This document shows, in pieces, positions 35,165-45,214 of a DNA stretch of 64,000 bases; the stretch's first letter is position 1; each line of letters starts with the position of its first letter. Source of the stretch: Verrucomicrobiales bacterium (GTDB taxonomy: Bacteria > Verrucomicrobiota > Verrucomicrobiia > Verrucomicrobiales > DEV007); contig JAOFXR010000004.1 of assembly GCA_028047635.1 (NCBI GenBank), positions 32,858 through 96,857 on the forward strand, written 5' to 3'. The position numbers were made by a program, and so were the translations under genes. A model generated the notes under the pieces. The model was not told where the DNA came from and made no database searches. It worked only from the letters and a program-made list of their open reading frames with translations.

Positions 35165-36031
35165 ATGAATCGACGCCTCTTTCTCCGGACTTCTCTAGCC
35201 TCATCTCTCGCCATTCCCGCTTTCGCACTCGAAGCGAATAATCCCTACCGTAAGAATATAGGGATCCAGCTCTACACGTTGCGAAACGAAATCAAAGCGG
35301 ATACCGCAGGCACGATCAAAGCGGTCGCTGAAGCGGGCTACCAGCAGGTCGAACCCTACGGTTTCCCGGACGCCGGCGACATGATTGCCGCAGCGAAAGA
35401 CAACGGGCTTGCCATCAACTCCTCACACTTCGCCTGGGAGTCCGTGACCCAGCCCGACAAAGAGGGCATCCCCGCCTTTTTCGATATCCTGCAAAAAGCC
35501 AAAGACGTCGGACTGACCCATTTGGTCGTTCCCTACATCCACGGCCACAACCGCGAGACCCTTGACGGCTACAAAAGCCTTGCTGAGAAAATGAATACAG
35601 CCGCAATCGAAGCCAAGTCAGCAGGCATTCAACTTTCCTATCACAATCATGCGTTCGAGTTCCAGCCGATGGAAGGCGGCAAGACCGGTTATGATATTTT
35701 CCGAAAAGAATTCGCTCCCGAGATGAAATTCGAGGTCGATGTCTTCTGGGTAAAAGTGGGCGGAGTCGATCCTTCCACTCTCATCAAGGAGCTGAAAGGC
35801 CGCGTCTCACAACTCCATCTCAAGGACTTGCAAAAGGGCACTTCGATTCCTGAATTTGGAAGCCTGCCTAAAGAAGCTTTCAAAGAGCTCGGCAATGGTA
35901 TGATTCCTATCGAACCTATCATTGAGGCGGCAGCAGAAGCCGGAGTGGCCCATTGTCATGTCGAGCAGGATCAATCCCCCGCTCCGCTCAAGAGTATCGC
36001 CGAGAGCGCCGCTTACTTGAATTCTCTCTAA
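35165..36031 (+). CDS. Secreted sugar-phosphate isomerase/epimerase-like protein
   Basis: 288 residues with a Tat-like signal (MNRRLFLRTSLASSLAIPAFA). The rest is a xylose-isomerase-like TIM barrel: NIGIQLYTLRNEI, VAEAGYQQVEPYGF, LSYHNHAFEFQP, MKFEVDVFWVKVGG, VSQLHLKDLQKG, VAHCHVEQDQ. The His and acidic residues in HNHAFEF, EVDVFW, HLKD and EQD are the usual metal-binding set. It probably isomerises or epimerises a keto-sugar in the periplasm, as do the many exported paralogues in PVC genomes. Separate transcription from the FMN reductase is possible (48 bp gap). Confidence 0.85.
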   Translation: MNRRLFLRTSLASSLAIPAFALEANNPYRKNIGIQLYTLRNEIKADTAGTIKAVAEAGYQQVEPYGFPDAGDMIAAAKDNGLAINSSHFAWESVTQPDKEGIPAFFDILQKAKDVGLTHLVVPYIHGHNRETLDGYKSLAEKMNTAAIEAKSAGIQLSYHNHAFEFQPMEGGKTGYDIFRKEFAPEMKFEVDVFWVKVGGVDPSTLIKELKGRVSQLHLKDLQKGTSIPEFGSLPKEAFKELGNGMIPIEPIIEAAAEAGVAHCHVEQDQSPAPLKSIAESAAYLNSL

Positions 36032-36038
36032 TTCTGAG

Positions 36039-37314
36039 ATGAGATATCCAACGTTTCTCTCTACTCTATGCGCAGGGGCCCTTCTTTCGCTCTCCCATGC
36101 CGATGACGAAAACACGGTGATCGAGCGATTCGAGGAAGCCGGCGCGAGAATTACGAAGAATGCGGAAGGCCACGCCGTAAAACTCTTTTCCGGGGGCCGG
36201 CCTCCTCACTCTCTGGCAGACCTTCAGAGTCTCGGAGCGCTTTCCCATCTCGAAGAAATCGCTCTCAACGCCCCTGTCGCGGGCGACGAAGAATGGGAAT
36301 TTCTGCACGATCTGGAGCATCTAAAAAAGCTTACGATCTGGCACTGTAAGGCAATTCACTCATTGAAGCCCTTCAGCGGTCTTCCTATCGAAAGCCTCAC
36401 TGTCGGGGGCAGCATGGGCCTTCGTGATCTAAACAAGGATACGCCGGAGAATCATCTTAATGCCGTACTAACCCTGACAGATCTACCTAGTCTCAAATCG
36501 ATCAACCTTTATCACACGCCGCTACTTCCTCATGACGAGCATTTCGCTCATCTCATTTCCGAGTTTCCACGGCAAGAAGATTGAAATGATTGATGTCTTC
36601 AGTGTTCGATTCGCAACCGAGGAGGGTATCAAAGTGGGCTCAACAATATCAGACGCGGCGCGGACCTTCGGCGGGCTGAAGGAAATCATGATGAGTGAAA
36701 TTGAATCCCGCGAATATGCTGAATTCTCGGATCAGCCTTCGGGTCTATATTTCCAAGTTTACGGAGACAACAGTATAGCAGGGAACTATCCCGCAGGGAA
36801 CAACCCTACCGCACAGGCTAATCCAGGTGCATGGATATCATCGATTGAAGTGACCGGACGTCAAATTATGGGCAACGGCGGCATTGGTGGGATCACGCTC
36901 GATACCACTGAGGCAGGCCTGCTTAAAACGGCCGGGGCGATGAACTTCGGCGAGATCTTTAAAGGTAAAGACTAAATGTGGGAAGCCTTCGGACAAGCCG
37001 TCCAGACGTGGATGTTTCCTGATGCAGGGGTGAGTTTTGATATGATCTCAGACGAGATCGGTGGCGCGAAATCAGTCGTCTCAATCACGTTAAAGAATTC
37101 GTCGACTCTCAAAACCCAACTCGGAATTGGGATTGGAGTTCCGAAACAAAAGGTAATCGAGGTCTACAGCGAATACACGACAAGCGATGAAGGCCTTGAC
37201 GGATACTTCGGCGATGCCGACGCTCATCTCGTCGGTTCCATTTACGGAGGGATGATCTTTTACTTCGAGAACGGAGCCGTTTCTGAGATCTTTCTCGGAG
37301 CAGCTGCTGAGTAG
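36039..37314 (+). pseudogene. Secreted repeat protein broken by frameshift and TAA
   Basis: Piece 1 (36039-36584) has a signal peptide and LRR-like segments (LADLQSLGALSHLEEIALN, LEHLKKLTIWHC). Piece 2 (from 36586, one base after the first stop) starts MIDVFSVRFATEEGIKVGSTISDAARTFGG and has no signal peptide. TAA 36973-36975 then divides it from piece 3 in the same frame, whose GIGIGVPKQKVIEVYSEY and GGMIFYFENGAVSEIFLG repeat the pattern of piece 2. One extra base near 36573 and one changed base would join all three as a single secreted protein. If pieces 2 and 3 were separate genes they would lack export signals. Function not recognised. Confidence 0.5.
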
Positions 37315-37316
37315 CC

Positions 37317-38960
37317 TTACTTACCCCCTTCTTTACGAGCCTTCAATTCCGCCGCTTTTTTCATTCGCTCGAGCCCGCGCTCGCGAATGGAATCACTGTG
37401 GAAGCGCATGTCTAAGTCGGTGAGATCCTGGACCTTGTTCACAGGAAGCTGATACTGCTCGCGCAGCGTCTTAAGCTCACCTTCAAGGCGAACTACAATT
37501 TCCGCATACTCCGGATTCGCGAACTGATTCACCATCTCTTGAGGATCGGTCTCTAAGTCGTAGAGCTCCATCTCTTTCAGCTCATAGAAATTCATCAGCT
37601 TGTAGCGCCCATCGTAAACGCCTTCGTGGCGATGGACCATGTGCCAGCCAGGGTATTCATAGTAATGGTAGTAATGGCTCTCTCGCCAATCTTCCGGTGT
37701 CTTTCCTTTCAAGATAGGAACGAGGCTTTTCCCCTGCATATCTTTAGGAATCGGAGCACCCGCCAGTTCCAGAAAAGTCTCTGCAAAATCCAGATTCGAA
37801 ACCAATTCGTCAGATCGGCTGCCCGGAGCAACGTTTCCCGGCCACTTAATCATCAACGGAGTTCGATAAGATTCATCAAACATGAACCGCTTATCAAACC
37901 ATCCGTGCTCGCCCAGGTAAAACCCCTGATCGCTTGAGTAGATAAAAATCGTGTTCTCAGCGAGTCCCTTTTCCTCGAGGAAAGCAAGCATCTCCCCGAC
38001 GCTGTCATCGACTGATTTGACGCAACGGAGGTAATCTTTCAAATAACGCTGATACTTCCACTGCACGAGTTCTTTGCCCGTAAGTTTGGCCGCCACGAGC
38101 GCATCGTTCTTCGGCTGATAAGCAGCGTCCCACAGGGCTGCTTGCTCCGAGTTGAGACGGCCATACCCACGAGTTACAAAATCGCCGGTATCATCAAACT
38201 CTTTCACTTTAAGATCACGCCCCATCGTCATCGTCTTCTCGATAGACATGTCCTGATCACGAGCCGCCTTCCCTCGCCCTGAATAATCATCGAACAAAGT
38301 GTCCGGTTCCGGGATCGTAATATCATCAAACAGATTCAAATATTTCGGAGCAGGATCCCACGCCCGATGCGGCGCCTTGTGCTGCAACATCAGCATGAAC
38401 GGCTTATCTTTGTCACGCTGGTGACTGAGCCACTTCTTCGCCTTCTCTGTTAAAATCTCACTGACATAGCCGGTGACGCGGTACTTTTCCTTCTCGTTGA
38501 TGAAGTCAGGATTGTAGTAACTCCCCTGCCCTGGAAGAACTTCCCAATGATCAAAGCCGGTTGGCTTCCCGCCAAGGTGCCACTTCCCAATCAGTGCCGT
38601 TTCGTAGCCAACACGACGAAGTAACTTCGGAAACGTTTGCTGCGAACCTTTGAACACCGTCGCTTCGTTCGTGAAGAACCCATTCTTATGACTGTATTTA
38701 CCCGTCAGGATCGTCGCTCGGCTCGGTCCGCAGATGGAGTTTGTCACCATGCATCGGGTGAAAAGCATTCCTTCATTCGCTATACGATCCAGATTCGGCG
38801 TTGGTGCGATCTCAGCGAGCGGGCCTCCGTATGCACTAATCGCTTGAGTCGCGTGATCGTCAGAAAAGATGAAAACAATATTTGGCTTTTTGCCCGCGAA
38901 TGAATGAGCGGAAAAACAGGCAAATGTCGCGAAAACAAGGAGACGGAGTCGAATCGGCAT
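37317..38960 (-). CDS. Secreted sulfatase, N-acetylglucosamine-6-sulfatase-like
   Basis: 547 residues from ATG 38960 with a signal peptide. [15 protein letters not shown] near 32-45; active-site Cys77 in [45 protein letters not shown]. The C-terminal [16 protein letters not shown] and [16 protein letters not shown] blocks resemble sulfatases that act on 6-sulfated N-acetylglucosamine in mucin or heparin (BT4656-like group), to my recollection. This would suit the sialidase 5 kb away. Substrate is inference. Confidence 0.85.
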   Translation of the reverse strand: MPIRLRLLVFATFACFSAHSFAGKKPNIVFIFSDDHATQAISAYGGPLAEIAPTPNLDRIANEGMLFTRCMVTNSICGPSRATILTGKYSHKNGFFTNEATVFKGSQQTFPKLLRRVGYETALIGKWHLGGKPTGFDHWEVLPGQGSYYNPDFINEKEKYRVTGYVSEILTEKAKKWLSHQRDKDKPFMLMLQHKAPHRAWDPAPKYLNLFDDITIPEPDTLFDDYSGRGKAARDQDMSIEKTMTMGRDLKVKEFDDTGDFVTRGYGRLNSEQAALWDAAYQPKNDALVAAKLTGKELVQWKYQRYLKDYLRCVKSVDDSVGEMLAFLEEKGLAENTIFIYSSDQGFYLGEHGWFDKRFMFDESYRTPLMIKWPGNVAPGSRSDELVSNLDFAETFLELAGAPIPKDMQGKSLVPILKGKTPEDWRESHYYHYYEYPGWHMVHRHEGVYDGRYKLMNFYELKEMELYDLETDPQEMVNQFANPEYAEIVVRLEGELKTLREQYQLPVNKVQDLTDLDMRFHSDSIRERGLERMKKAAELKARKEGGK

Positions 38961-39157
38961 GAGATTAAAAGATTTATCAATACACAAGGCAATGTCGAGA
39001 AAAAGGAAAAACGAAACACCTAAAGCCGCCTCAAAGACCTATTTCAAGAGGGAAAGTCAGAAAACTGATCGAGAAAACTCTGGCAGCCCGGAGCAAACCA
39101 GACGGCACATTTCCCGAAAACGTCGAAACTGAAAGCGACTTCTCGAATCCCCATGGA

Positions 39158-39673
39158 TCAAGGATTGCTGGATTCGCCTGAGTTTGGTCCAACCATTTCG
39201 GCGCCTAGCAACCGGTTCACTTCAATTCTCGCCGATTCCTTCGTCTCATCCGACATGAAGGGGTAGCCAATCTCTGACATCAAACTCATCGCGATAAAAT
39301 CGCCGCTGCCACCCGAACTGCTGCCGCGACATCTGTTGCGATTGATCGCTCCAGTATCATCATCTGAAAAGAGGGAGACATCGCCGTTGGGAAATACCCG
39401 CACGTCAATTTCTGAAGAGGCTAGCATTTGGTTCTGAGGAAGAGGCTCAACCAATATTTGAAACTGATCACCGGGAGAGACATTAGCAAACAGCTGATGC
39501 AATCTTCCATAAGTCGATCCCAGGTCGGCACCATCCCAAACGACGAACTCTCTGTTGTCACTCCGCACCACTCTCACTGCGCTCTCGGGCGGAACCCGGG
39601 GATGAATCTCGACGTTCATCCAAACGATAATCCCTGTAATAATAAGCAGGAGAGACATTGCAAGATACTTCAT
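39158..39673 (-). CDS. Single-pass membrane protein, unknown
   Basis: 171 residues. One transmembrane segment at the start (YLAMSLLLIITGIIVWM), then a soluble part exposed outside with VRVVRSDNREFVVWDG, FQILVEPLPQNQMLASSEIDVRVFPNGDVSLFSDD, a Ser/Gly-rich patch (CRGSSSGGSGD) and MSDETKESARIEVNRLLGAE at the end. The layout of one helix plus a small beta-rich domain is reminiscent of ExbD/TolR, but the usual motifs are missing. Not recognised. Confidence 0.5.
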   Translation of the reverse strand: MKYLAMSLLLIITGIIVWMNVEIHPRVPPESAVRVVRSDNREFVVWDGADLGSTYGRLHQLFANVSPGDQFQILVEPLPQNQMLASSEIDVRVFPNGDVSLFSDDDTGAINRNRCRGSSSGGSGDFIAMSLMSEIGYPFMSDETKESARIEVNRLLGAEMVGPNSGESSNP

Positions 39674-39815
39674 CCTTTCTGCAAAGCGTTTTTAGAAACA
39701 CCAACCAACCCCGAGGAGCGCAATCGCAAACAGGGTCAGATCTAAAGCCATAGAGAGCCTCTCGACTTACAAGACAATCTGATTGGAACCGCTGTCTTGT
39801 GATCTACGTCTTCTC

Positions 39816-40088
39816 TTATTCTATGTCAGTCACTTCGACCTCAAAGCCTCCGAGTTTTTTAGCTAGCGCATTATAGATAGCACAAAATATAGCAAAAAAG
39901 ATATATCCAAAAACACCCATTATAACCGGCATCAGGAGGTATATTATTCCCATAACCTTCATTCCCTCACCACCAAATATGAGCATAGGTATCCCAAAGA
40001 GAGTGTAAATGAATCCCATTATCACATACAAAACAGCTGCGATTTTACTGGATTGCTGGATGGATATTTTCGTCAGTTGTTTTTTCAT
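39816..40088 (-). CDS. DUF3566-like small membrane protein
   Basis: 90 residues. KISIQQSSKIAAVLYVIMGFIYTLFGIPML and VIMGVFGYIFFAIFCAIYNALAKKLGGFEVEVTDIE match the two-helix layout and acidic end of DUF3566 proteins. Such proteins are membrane-embedded with no known function. Unusually AT-rich for this window. Confidence 0.65.
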   Translation of the reverse strand: MKKQLTKISIQQSSKIAAVLYVIMGFIYTLFGIPMLIFGGEGMKVMGIIYLLMPVIMGVFGYIFFAIFCAIYNALAKKLGGFEVEVTDIE

Positions 40089-40427
40089 TATGTGTTTTGG
40101 TTCGATTAGATTGAGAATGCTGTAGCTATTCTTTGTAGAATAGAAGTCATTGGTATCACCTCCCGAAGTCCTATCGCGAAAGACACTCCTCCTTCAAAAG
40201 GTCCTGCCGCCCCCTATTTAGCAAGCCTTTTCTATGATTGAAAACGTATCTCCCGGACGAGGGACACGCAGGATTCTACGATTCCTGCCCTAGTGAATAA
40301 CACCTTCAAGAGTCTTTCAACTTCCACCTACTTACTAAAAGCACGTGCGAGAAATCCGAACAATAATGATGCCGTCGCTTCTCGTCCGCAGAGAATTTGA
40401 CTATCTGTCCTACCTCAGAAAACCTCA
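40089..40427. other. 339-bp intergenic region with a small hairpin
   Basis: The only structure seen is CTATTCT-TTGT-AGAATAG at 40126-40143, 7 bp with a four-base loop, 38 bp upstream of the DUF3566-like start, possibly regulatory. The rest shows no gene, tRNA or repeat. Confidence 0.45.
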
Positions 40428-41072
40428 CTAAAAACCGCCGTCATCCTCGTGCGTGAACGCCGCGATTTCTCCGTCTCCGATATACATGAGAAGGACGGCC
40501 CCGGGAGAAGCGACGGCTTCAAACAAATCCATCATCATCTCTTCCTGATCCGGCCAGGGGTAGACGAAAAACAGATCTACTTCAGCAGGATCGAGTCCAT
40601 CGTATTCAGGCGGGGCAACAATGCCTCCGCTGGTTGTTCGCGACTCGGGAACGATGAGATCTTTCCCTCCTACACCTTCGCTTTCATCGAACCCCTCGGG
40701 CAGATAATCCGCCTGAAGAATTTCTACGGAAAGTTCGAGACCAGCCATCAACGCAGTCGCTCTCGTCACGAGATCATCTTCCACTTCGATGCCAAAAGCT
40801 TCGAGCCCGAGAATCGTAGCAATTCCGGAAGCGATCGCGAAACCGCACCCCCACTCACAAAACACATTTCCGGAAAGATGTGAATGCTTCTGCAGGTATC
40901 GTATCGCACTGCATACGATGCGGGGATCACTCGGGATATACTTCGGATAGCGAAGACCCAGCCCCGCATTGTAGAACACGTCCGTCTGCCTCGTCGCCTC
41001 AGTGATGAGGTGAATCACTTCCGGCGGCGGCTCGACCGAATCGAGCTCGAGAATAATTTCCTCCAATGCCAT
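40428..41072 (-). CDS. SAM-dependent methyltransferase-like protein
   Basis: 214 residues. Motif I lies in VFCEWGCGFAIASGIATILGLEAFGIEVEDDLV (Gly-rich loop then the acidic residue after strand 2), and VDLFFVYPWPDQEEMMMDLFE holds the motif IV region. It lacks an obvious target-recognition domain, so it may modify a small molecule or lipid. Its ATG overlaps the TAA of the upstream sulfatase by one base (TAATG), so the two are translationally coupled, an odd partner for a secreted enzyme. Cytosolic. Confidence 0.65.
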   Translation of the reverse strand: MALEEIILELDSVEPPPEVIHLITEATRQTDVFYNAGLGLRYPKYIPSDPRIVCSAIRYLQKHSHLSGNVFCEWGCGFAIASGIATILGLEAFGIEVEDDLVTRATALMAGLELSVEILQADYLPEGFDESEGVGGKDLIVPESRTTSGGIVAPPEYDGLDPAEVDLFFVYPWPDQEEMMMDLFEAVASPGAVLLMYIGDGEIAAFTHEDDGGF

Positions 41073-42508
41073 TACTCAGAATCGCGAATCAGAGTAAGGG
41101 CAGCCTCGAGCTCTTTCACTTTGTCAGGAAATTCAGCCTGCAAATTATGAGTCTCTCCCACATCCTCCCCGAGATGGTAAAGTTGCCTCTGAGGAAGCGA
41201 CTTTGCGACCGCTTTGTCGATTTTACTAAACCCACCTGACTCCGGGCCGGTGATCAGTTTCCAGTTACCTGAACGAATCATGAAGTGCCCGCGACCAGCC
41301 TGCAGGGCAATCGGACCACGAACAGGTGTTCCCTCTTCTTGAGAGCCATTGAGCACCGACAGGAAACTCTCGCTGTCTGGAGCCTGCCCTTCAGGAACCA
41401 CTGAGTCGGTAATCTCCGCGAGAGTCGCAAAAATATCAGTGAAACAAATCGTATCATCGCTCACTGCTCCCGCCTTCACTCTCCCCGGCCAACGCACGAT
41501 AAACGGCATCCGATGGCCGTTTTCCCAGGCATCGGCTTTCATTCCACGGAGGCCACCGGAACTGTCATGTCCGTATTTCTCGACATCTGCTTCATACCAA
41601 ACCGGTCCATTATCAGCCGTAAAAATCAGCAGTGTCTCATCAGCCATTCCCGCTTGATCAAGCGCTTTCATCACCTCACCGATCTGGTGATCTACCATAT
41701 GAACAAAATCACCATAACTCCCCGCTTCGCTTCCCCCCCGGAACGCTTCGGTTGGCAGCCAGGGAGTATGCGGCGCTGGGTAGGCGAGATAGAGCATCAG
41801 TGGATTCCCTGAATCACCGGCTCCGTGATCACGAATTACTGAAATCGCTTCTTCCGTAAATCGCGGCATCACTTCCTCAAGCTTCAGGTCCGGGGCGATA
41901 CCGCCTTCCCGCGAAAACGCCCCCTGAATAGCGGTCCAGCCTGGAGTGTTGTTCGCCTCGATGTAACCCGATGGTGGCGTCACTGCCTTAGTCCCTCGAA
42001 TATAAAAGTAGGGAGGAATATCGGTCGAAGCACGTATTCCGAAATAAGTGTCAAACCCTCGATCAGCTGGCCCACCCCGAAGAGGGCCCTCAAATTTCTC
42101 ATCCTCGAAAAACCCAAGATGCCATTTCCCCACCATCGCGGTATCATAACCAGCCCCATGAAGAAGAGAAGCAATCGTCATTCGCCCTTCATCGATCACC
42201 GCATTGTTCTTCCATTGAATTTTCTTTCGAAAAGGATAACGACCAGTAATTAATCCGTACCGTGAAACATGACACAACGGCCCCGGCGCATGCGCATCAG
42301 TGAAACGCATCCCCTCGCGAGCCAATCCATCAATATGAGGCGTTGGTATTTTTGATTCAGGATTATAACAGCCCGGATCGCCGTATCCCATGTCGTCTGT
42401 GAGAATGATGACCACGTTAGGTTTCTCCCCCGCTACGCCGGCAACAGTTAGAGCAAGCCCCAGAACAAGACTCGCTAACCTGACAGCAAATTTCACACAA
42501 TCGAACAT
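41072..42508 (-). CDS. Secreted sulfatase with atypical CHVSR active site
   Basis: 478 residues from ATG 42508 with a signal peptide (through GVAGEKP). LTDDMGYGDPGC near 37-47, GKWHLGFF, TADNGPVWY and DTICFTDIFATLAE are typical. The active-site stretch reads PGPLCHVSRYGLITGRYPF, with Cys79: CxVxR rather than CxPxR. Other family members with the same surroundings usually have Pro there. The formylglycine-generating enzyme tolerates some change at this position, so it may still be activated. Co-transcribed with the methyltransferase-like gene. Confidence 0.88.
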   Translation of the reverse strand: MFDCVKFAVRLASLVLGLALTVAGVAGEKPNVVIILTDDMGYGDPGCYNPESKIPTPHIDGLAREGMRFTDAHAPGPLCHVSRYGLITGRYPFRKKIQWKNNAVIDEGRMTIASLLHGAGYDTAMVGKWHLGFFEDEKFEGPLRGGPADRGFDTYFGIRASTDIPPYFYIRGTKAVTPPSGYIEANNTPGWTAIQGAFSREGGIAPDLKLEEVMPRFTEEAISVIRDHGAGDSGNPLMLYLAYPAPHTPWLPTEAFRGGSEAGSYGDFVHMVDHQIGEVMKALDQAGMADETLLIFTADNGPVWYEADVEKYGHDSSGGLRGMKADAWENGHRMPFIVRWPGRVKAGAVSDDTICFTDIFATLAEITDSVVPEGQAPDSESFLSVLNGSQEEGTPVRGPIALQAGRGHFMIRSGNWKLITGPESGGFSKIDKAVAKSLPQRQLYHLGEDVGETHNLQAEFPDKVKELEAALTLIRDSE

Positions 42509-42563
42509 GTCAAAAGATTCACTCACACAGTGAACACAATCAACCCCGCATTGGCACCGCCCA

Positions 42564-43622
42564 TCACTCTGATTTCAACGAACCAGACGGACTCAACCGT
42601 ATCTCCCAGCCCTGCTTTGTCCGCACTCTCGGTTTCACCTCACCGCTTACCAGAAAGACGCTCTTGTTCCACTTTACCGCCGTTGTCGTCACCTCGTTAG
42701 CTGGACTGCCCCCCCCCTCACTCCACGAATTGGTATTCGTATTGTAAACGAAAATCGTTTTTGGAAAGCCGGGATGATCGAGCTTTAGCTCATCAGCGAC
42801 GGACATGAGACTACCATCCGCGCCGGAGAGCATAAATATATGACCAGTCCCAACCGCAACTCCCGTTCCAGCAGCAAGTGGAGTCGGCATCGATGCCCGC
42901 TTTTCCCAGGGAGAAGCCGCCCGCTTCGGATCAAACTCATACACATCTGAGAGAAAAGAAATCTCACCACCCGGTTTCTCAAGACGGCCTCCTATGAGAT
43001 ATAGCCGATTATCATTGCCACGACCTTGAGCAATGAGAACACTCAAGGCCCTCCCGGGCGCCGGCAGCGACGGTAACACTTCCCAACCCGATTCCAAATT
43101 ATCCAGGTTCAGTCGGAGAAAATCCTGCGAAGCCGAACCAAGTTGGTCGGTGTGCATGCCGGGAAAGAAATACACTTCCCGACCAATCGCAGCAGCCGAA
43201 CCGTTGCAGGACGGCTTAGGCAAAGAAGGGAGCTTCAATATTTCCCATTTTGAAGTCAATAGAAAGACATCGTCAAAAACCGTATCTTCATCGTTCCCCC
43301 CTATGCAGAGGACCCCTTCATCGACACTAACTGAAGCACCATACGCGATGGAACGAGGCAGTGCCCCCGGTACCTGCCACTGCCGTTCACCGGTGAGCGG
43401 CAGCGCATACAAGTGACTGTGCCACACCTTATCGTTCTCCCAAACAGGCTCCGGAAAATTCGCCCCACCCGCGACGATCAATACATCATCATGAACCCCG
43501 ACGAACGGTCCCGCCAACCCAAGCGCACCGGGAATCTCGGGAATTGCTTTCCAATTCGAAAACTCCCCGCCGCCGGCAAGAGTGAACAATCCAAGCAGAG
43601 CAATGAGGAGAAAGATTTTCAT
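42564..43622 (-). CDS. Kelch beta-propeller, N-acetylneuraminate epimerase-like
   Basis: 352 residues from ATG 43622 with a signal peptide (MKIFLLIALLGLFTLAGG). Kelch-type repeats throughout: FVGVHDDVLIVAGGANFPEPVW, GEGVLCIGGNDE-like, LYLIGGRLEKPGG, GHIFMLSGADG and FLVSGEVKPRVRTKQG. The GGANFP and final SGEVKPGVR-like blocks are those of NanM, a periplasmic sialic-acid mutarotase that converts alpha-Neu5Ac to the beta form for uptake. It starts 138 bp from the divergent sialidase, which fits. Confidence 0.75.
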   Translation of the reverse strand: MKIFLLIALLGLFTLAGGGEFSNWKAIPEIPGALGLAGPFVGVHDDVLIVAGGANFPEPVWENDKVWHSHLYALPLTGERQWQVPGALPRSIAYGASVSVDEGVLCIGGNDEDTVFDDVFLLTSKWEILKLPSLPKPSCNGSAAAIGREVYFFPGMHTDQLGSASQDFLRLNLDNLESGWEVLPSLPAPGRALSVLIAQGRGNDNRLYLIGGRLEKPGGEISFLSDVYEFDPKRAASPWEKRASMPTPLAAGTGVAVGTGHIFMLSGADGSLMSVADELKLDHPGFPKTIFVYNTNTNSWSEGGGSPANEVTTTAVKWNKSVFLVSGEVKPRVRTKQGWEIRLSPSGSLKSE

Positions 43623-43760
43623 ATTTCGATGTCGGTCGCAATTGGCAAGAGAGAAGATAAGCAAATAGGGCTAAGCCGCTCACTCACCCCTCTTAGATTT
43701 GCGTAAAACAAACTTCGTGACAATCAAATAGAGGAAGGATTCAATTGGCTAAAACCCGCA

Positions 43761-44909
43761 ATGAACTCCAGACACATCACTAGCAGTATTCTCCTCGTAG
43801 CGCTTCCCCTCCTAATCACCGGCCTCCTCAAAGGTGAGGAAAAAGCAGATATTCCCTTCGTCGATATTTCCGGCGAGAAAGACAGACAAATCGTCATCGC
43901 CGAAGGAACGAAAGAAGTCTACCAGGGCCATCCCACGACATTGCTCATGCCCGATGGAAAGACGATTTTTTCGGCCTGGTGTATCAATCACGGCGGCGCT
44001 GCGGGGCCAATGGCGAAGAGTTCAGACGGAGGAAAGACCTGGGAACGGCTTGATGACAAAATGCCCGCGGGTTTCAAGACTCATCAGAATTGCCCCAGCA
44101 TTTATCGACTGACCGACGCTGACGGGAAATCACGAATCTGGGTGTGGTCTGCAGCCAAGGGAACAAGGTCAGGCCCCGGAATGCCCAGCATCATGAGCGA
44201 CGATGAAGGCGAAACGTGGAAAGAGATGCCACCGCTGAACTTCCCCTGCGTGATGACTTTCAGCAGCATCGTCAAATTGAAAGACGGACGCTATCTCGGG
44301 CTCTACCACAAAGGCCCCGATGGAAAAGACAAGGCCCCATTAGCTGTTTTCCAAACCATCACAGCGGACGGCGGATTCACCTGGAGCGAGCCAAAGGTCG
44401 TAGCAGCAGTCGATGAGAAAAACCCATGCGAACCTTTTGTATTTCGTTCTCCGGACGGCAACGAACTCTGCACGCTCCTGCGGGAAAACACGCACAAAGG
44501 CCGCAGCCTCATGATGTTTTCAAGCGACGAAGGAGAAAACTGGAGCACTCCGGTCGACACGCCGTGGGGACTTACCGGAGATCGCCACATGGGAATTCAA
44601 CTCGAAGATGGGCGATGGGTTTTCGCCTTTCGTGACATGGCGATCAACAGCCCGACGTGGGGACATTTCGTGGCCTGGGTAGGAACTTACGATGACATCA
44701 AGAATGGCGCCCAGGGACAATATCGAATCAAGCTGCTTCACAGCCACGCCGAGCGGCTGCAGGACTGTGGCTACCCCGGCATGGACCTTCTCAATGACGG
44801 GACCATTGTCGCAACGACCTATATCAAATACGATGATAGCGAGAAGAAACACTCCGTCGTTAGCACGAGTTTCACAATCTCAGAGACAGATTCGATGCCG
44901 AAGAAGTAA
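43761..44909 (+). CDS. Secreted sialidase (exo-alpha-sialidase)
   Basis: 382 residues with a signal peptide (through LLKGEE). Four Asp boxes: SSDGGKTW (87-94), [16 protein letters not shown] and SSDEGENW, the mark of a six-bladed sialidase propeller. [21 protein letters not shown] and [21 protein letters not shown] hold the Arg and Glu residues expected of the active site. It releases terminal sialic acid from glycoconjugates. It faces a NanM-like gene and lies near two sulfatases: a small sialoglycan/mucin-type module. Without a signature FRIP it could also be a general BNR-repeat glycosidase. Confidence 0.8.
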   Translation: MNSRHITSSILLVALPLLITGLLKGEEKADIPFVDISGEKDRQIVIAEGTKEVYQGHPTTLLMPDGKTIFSAWCINHGGAAGPMAKSSDGGKTWERLDDKMPAGFKTHQNCPSIYRLTDADGKSRIWVWSAAKGTRSGPGMPSIMSDDEGETWKEMPPLNFPCVMTFSSIVKLKDGRYLGLYHKGPDGKDKAPLAVFQTITADGGFTWSEPKVVAAVDEKNPCEPFVFRSPDGNELCTLLRENTHKGRSLMMFSSDEGENWSTPVDTPWGLTGDRHMGIQLEDGRWVFAFRDMAINSPTWGHFVAWVGTYDDIKNGAQGQYRIKLLHSHAERLQDCGYPGMDLLNDGTIVATTYIKYDDSEKKHSVVSTSFTISETDSMPKK

Positions 44910-45214
44910 TTTCGACGATCCAAGGCGAGGGCTTCGCTTACGTAAATCCCTGCCGCTTCTCTTGGAGAAAGAAGCCTACGAGCCAGTCACTCTGCGAGTG
45001 ATGAACCAGAGGCTGCCCCACGTAGGACACCAGCTGCCGATTTGAAATCTCCTTTTTAATCGCACCCGCAGCCCCATCTGATTGACAAGAGCCTTATTCG
45101 CAACGAACAATCAATTGTCAAACCGCAAGAGAGTGGTCCTACGGGGTCACTCTATGTGCTGAGGCCTCGTCAACGGATCCACGGCATTCTCCTGCCACCG
45201 CAGACGGGGCTTCT
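44910..45214. other. 305-bp gap between convergent genes
   Basis: A weak hairpin AGAGTG...CACTCT at 45130-45153 may act as a terminator for the sialidase or ychJ. No gene or repeat was seen. Confidence 0.35.

Noticed and set aside
42705..42714. Poly-C run in the kelch gene as phase-variation site
   Set aside because: The reading frame is intact through it (Gly-Gly-Gly), and no alternative product is seen.
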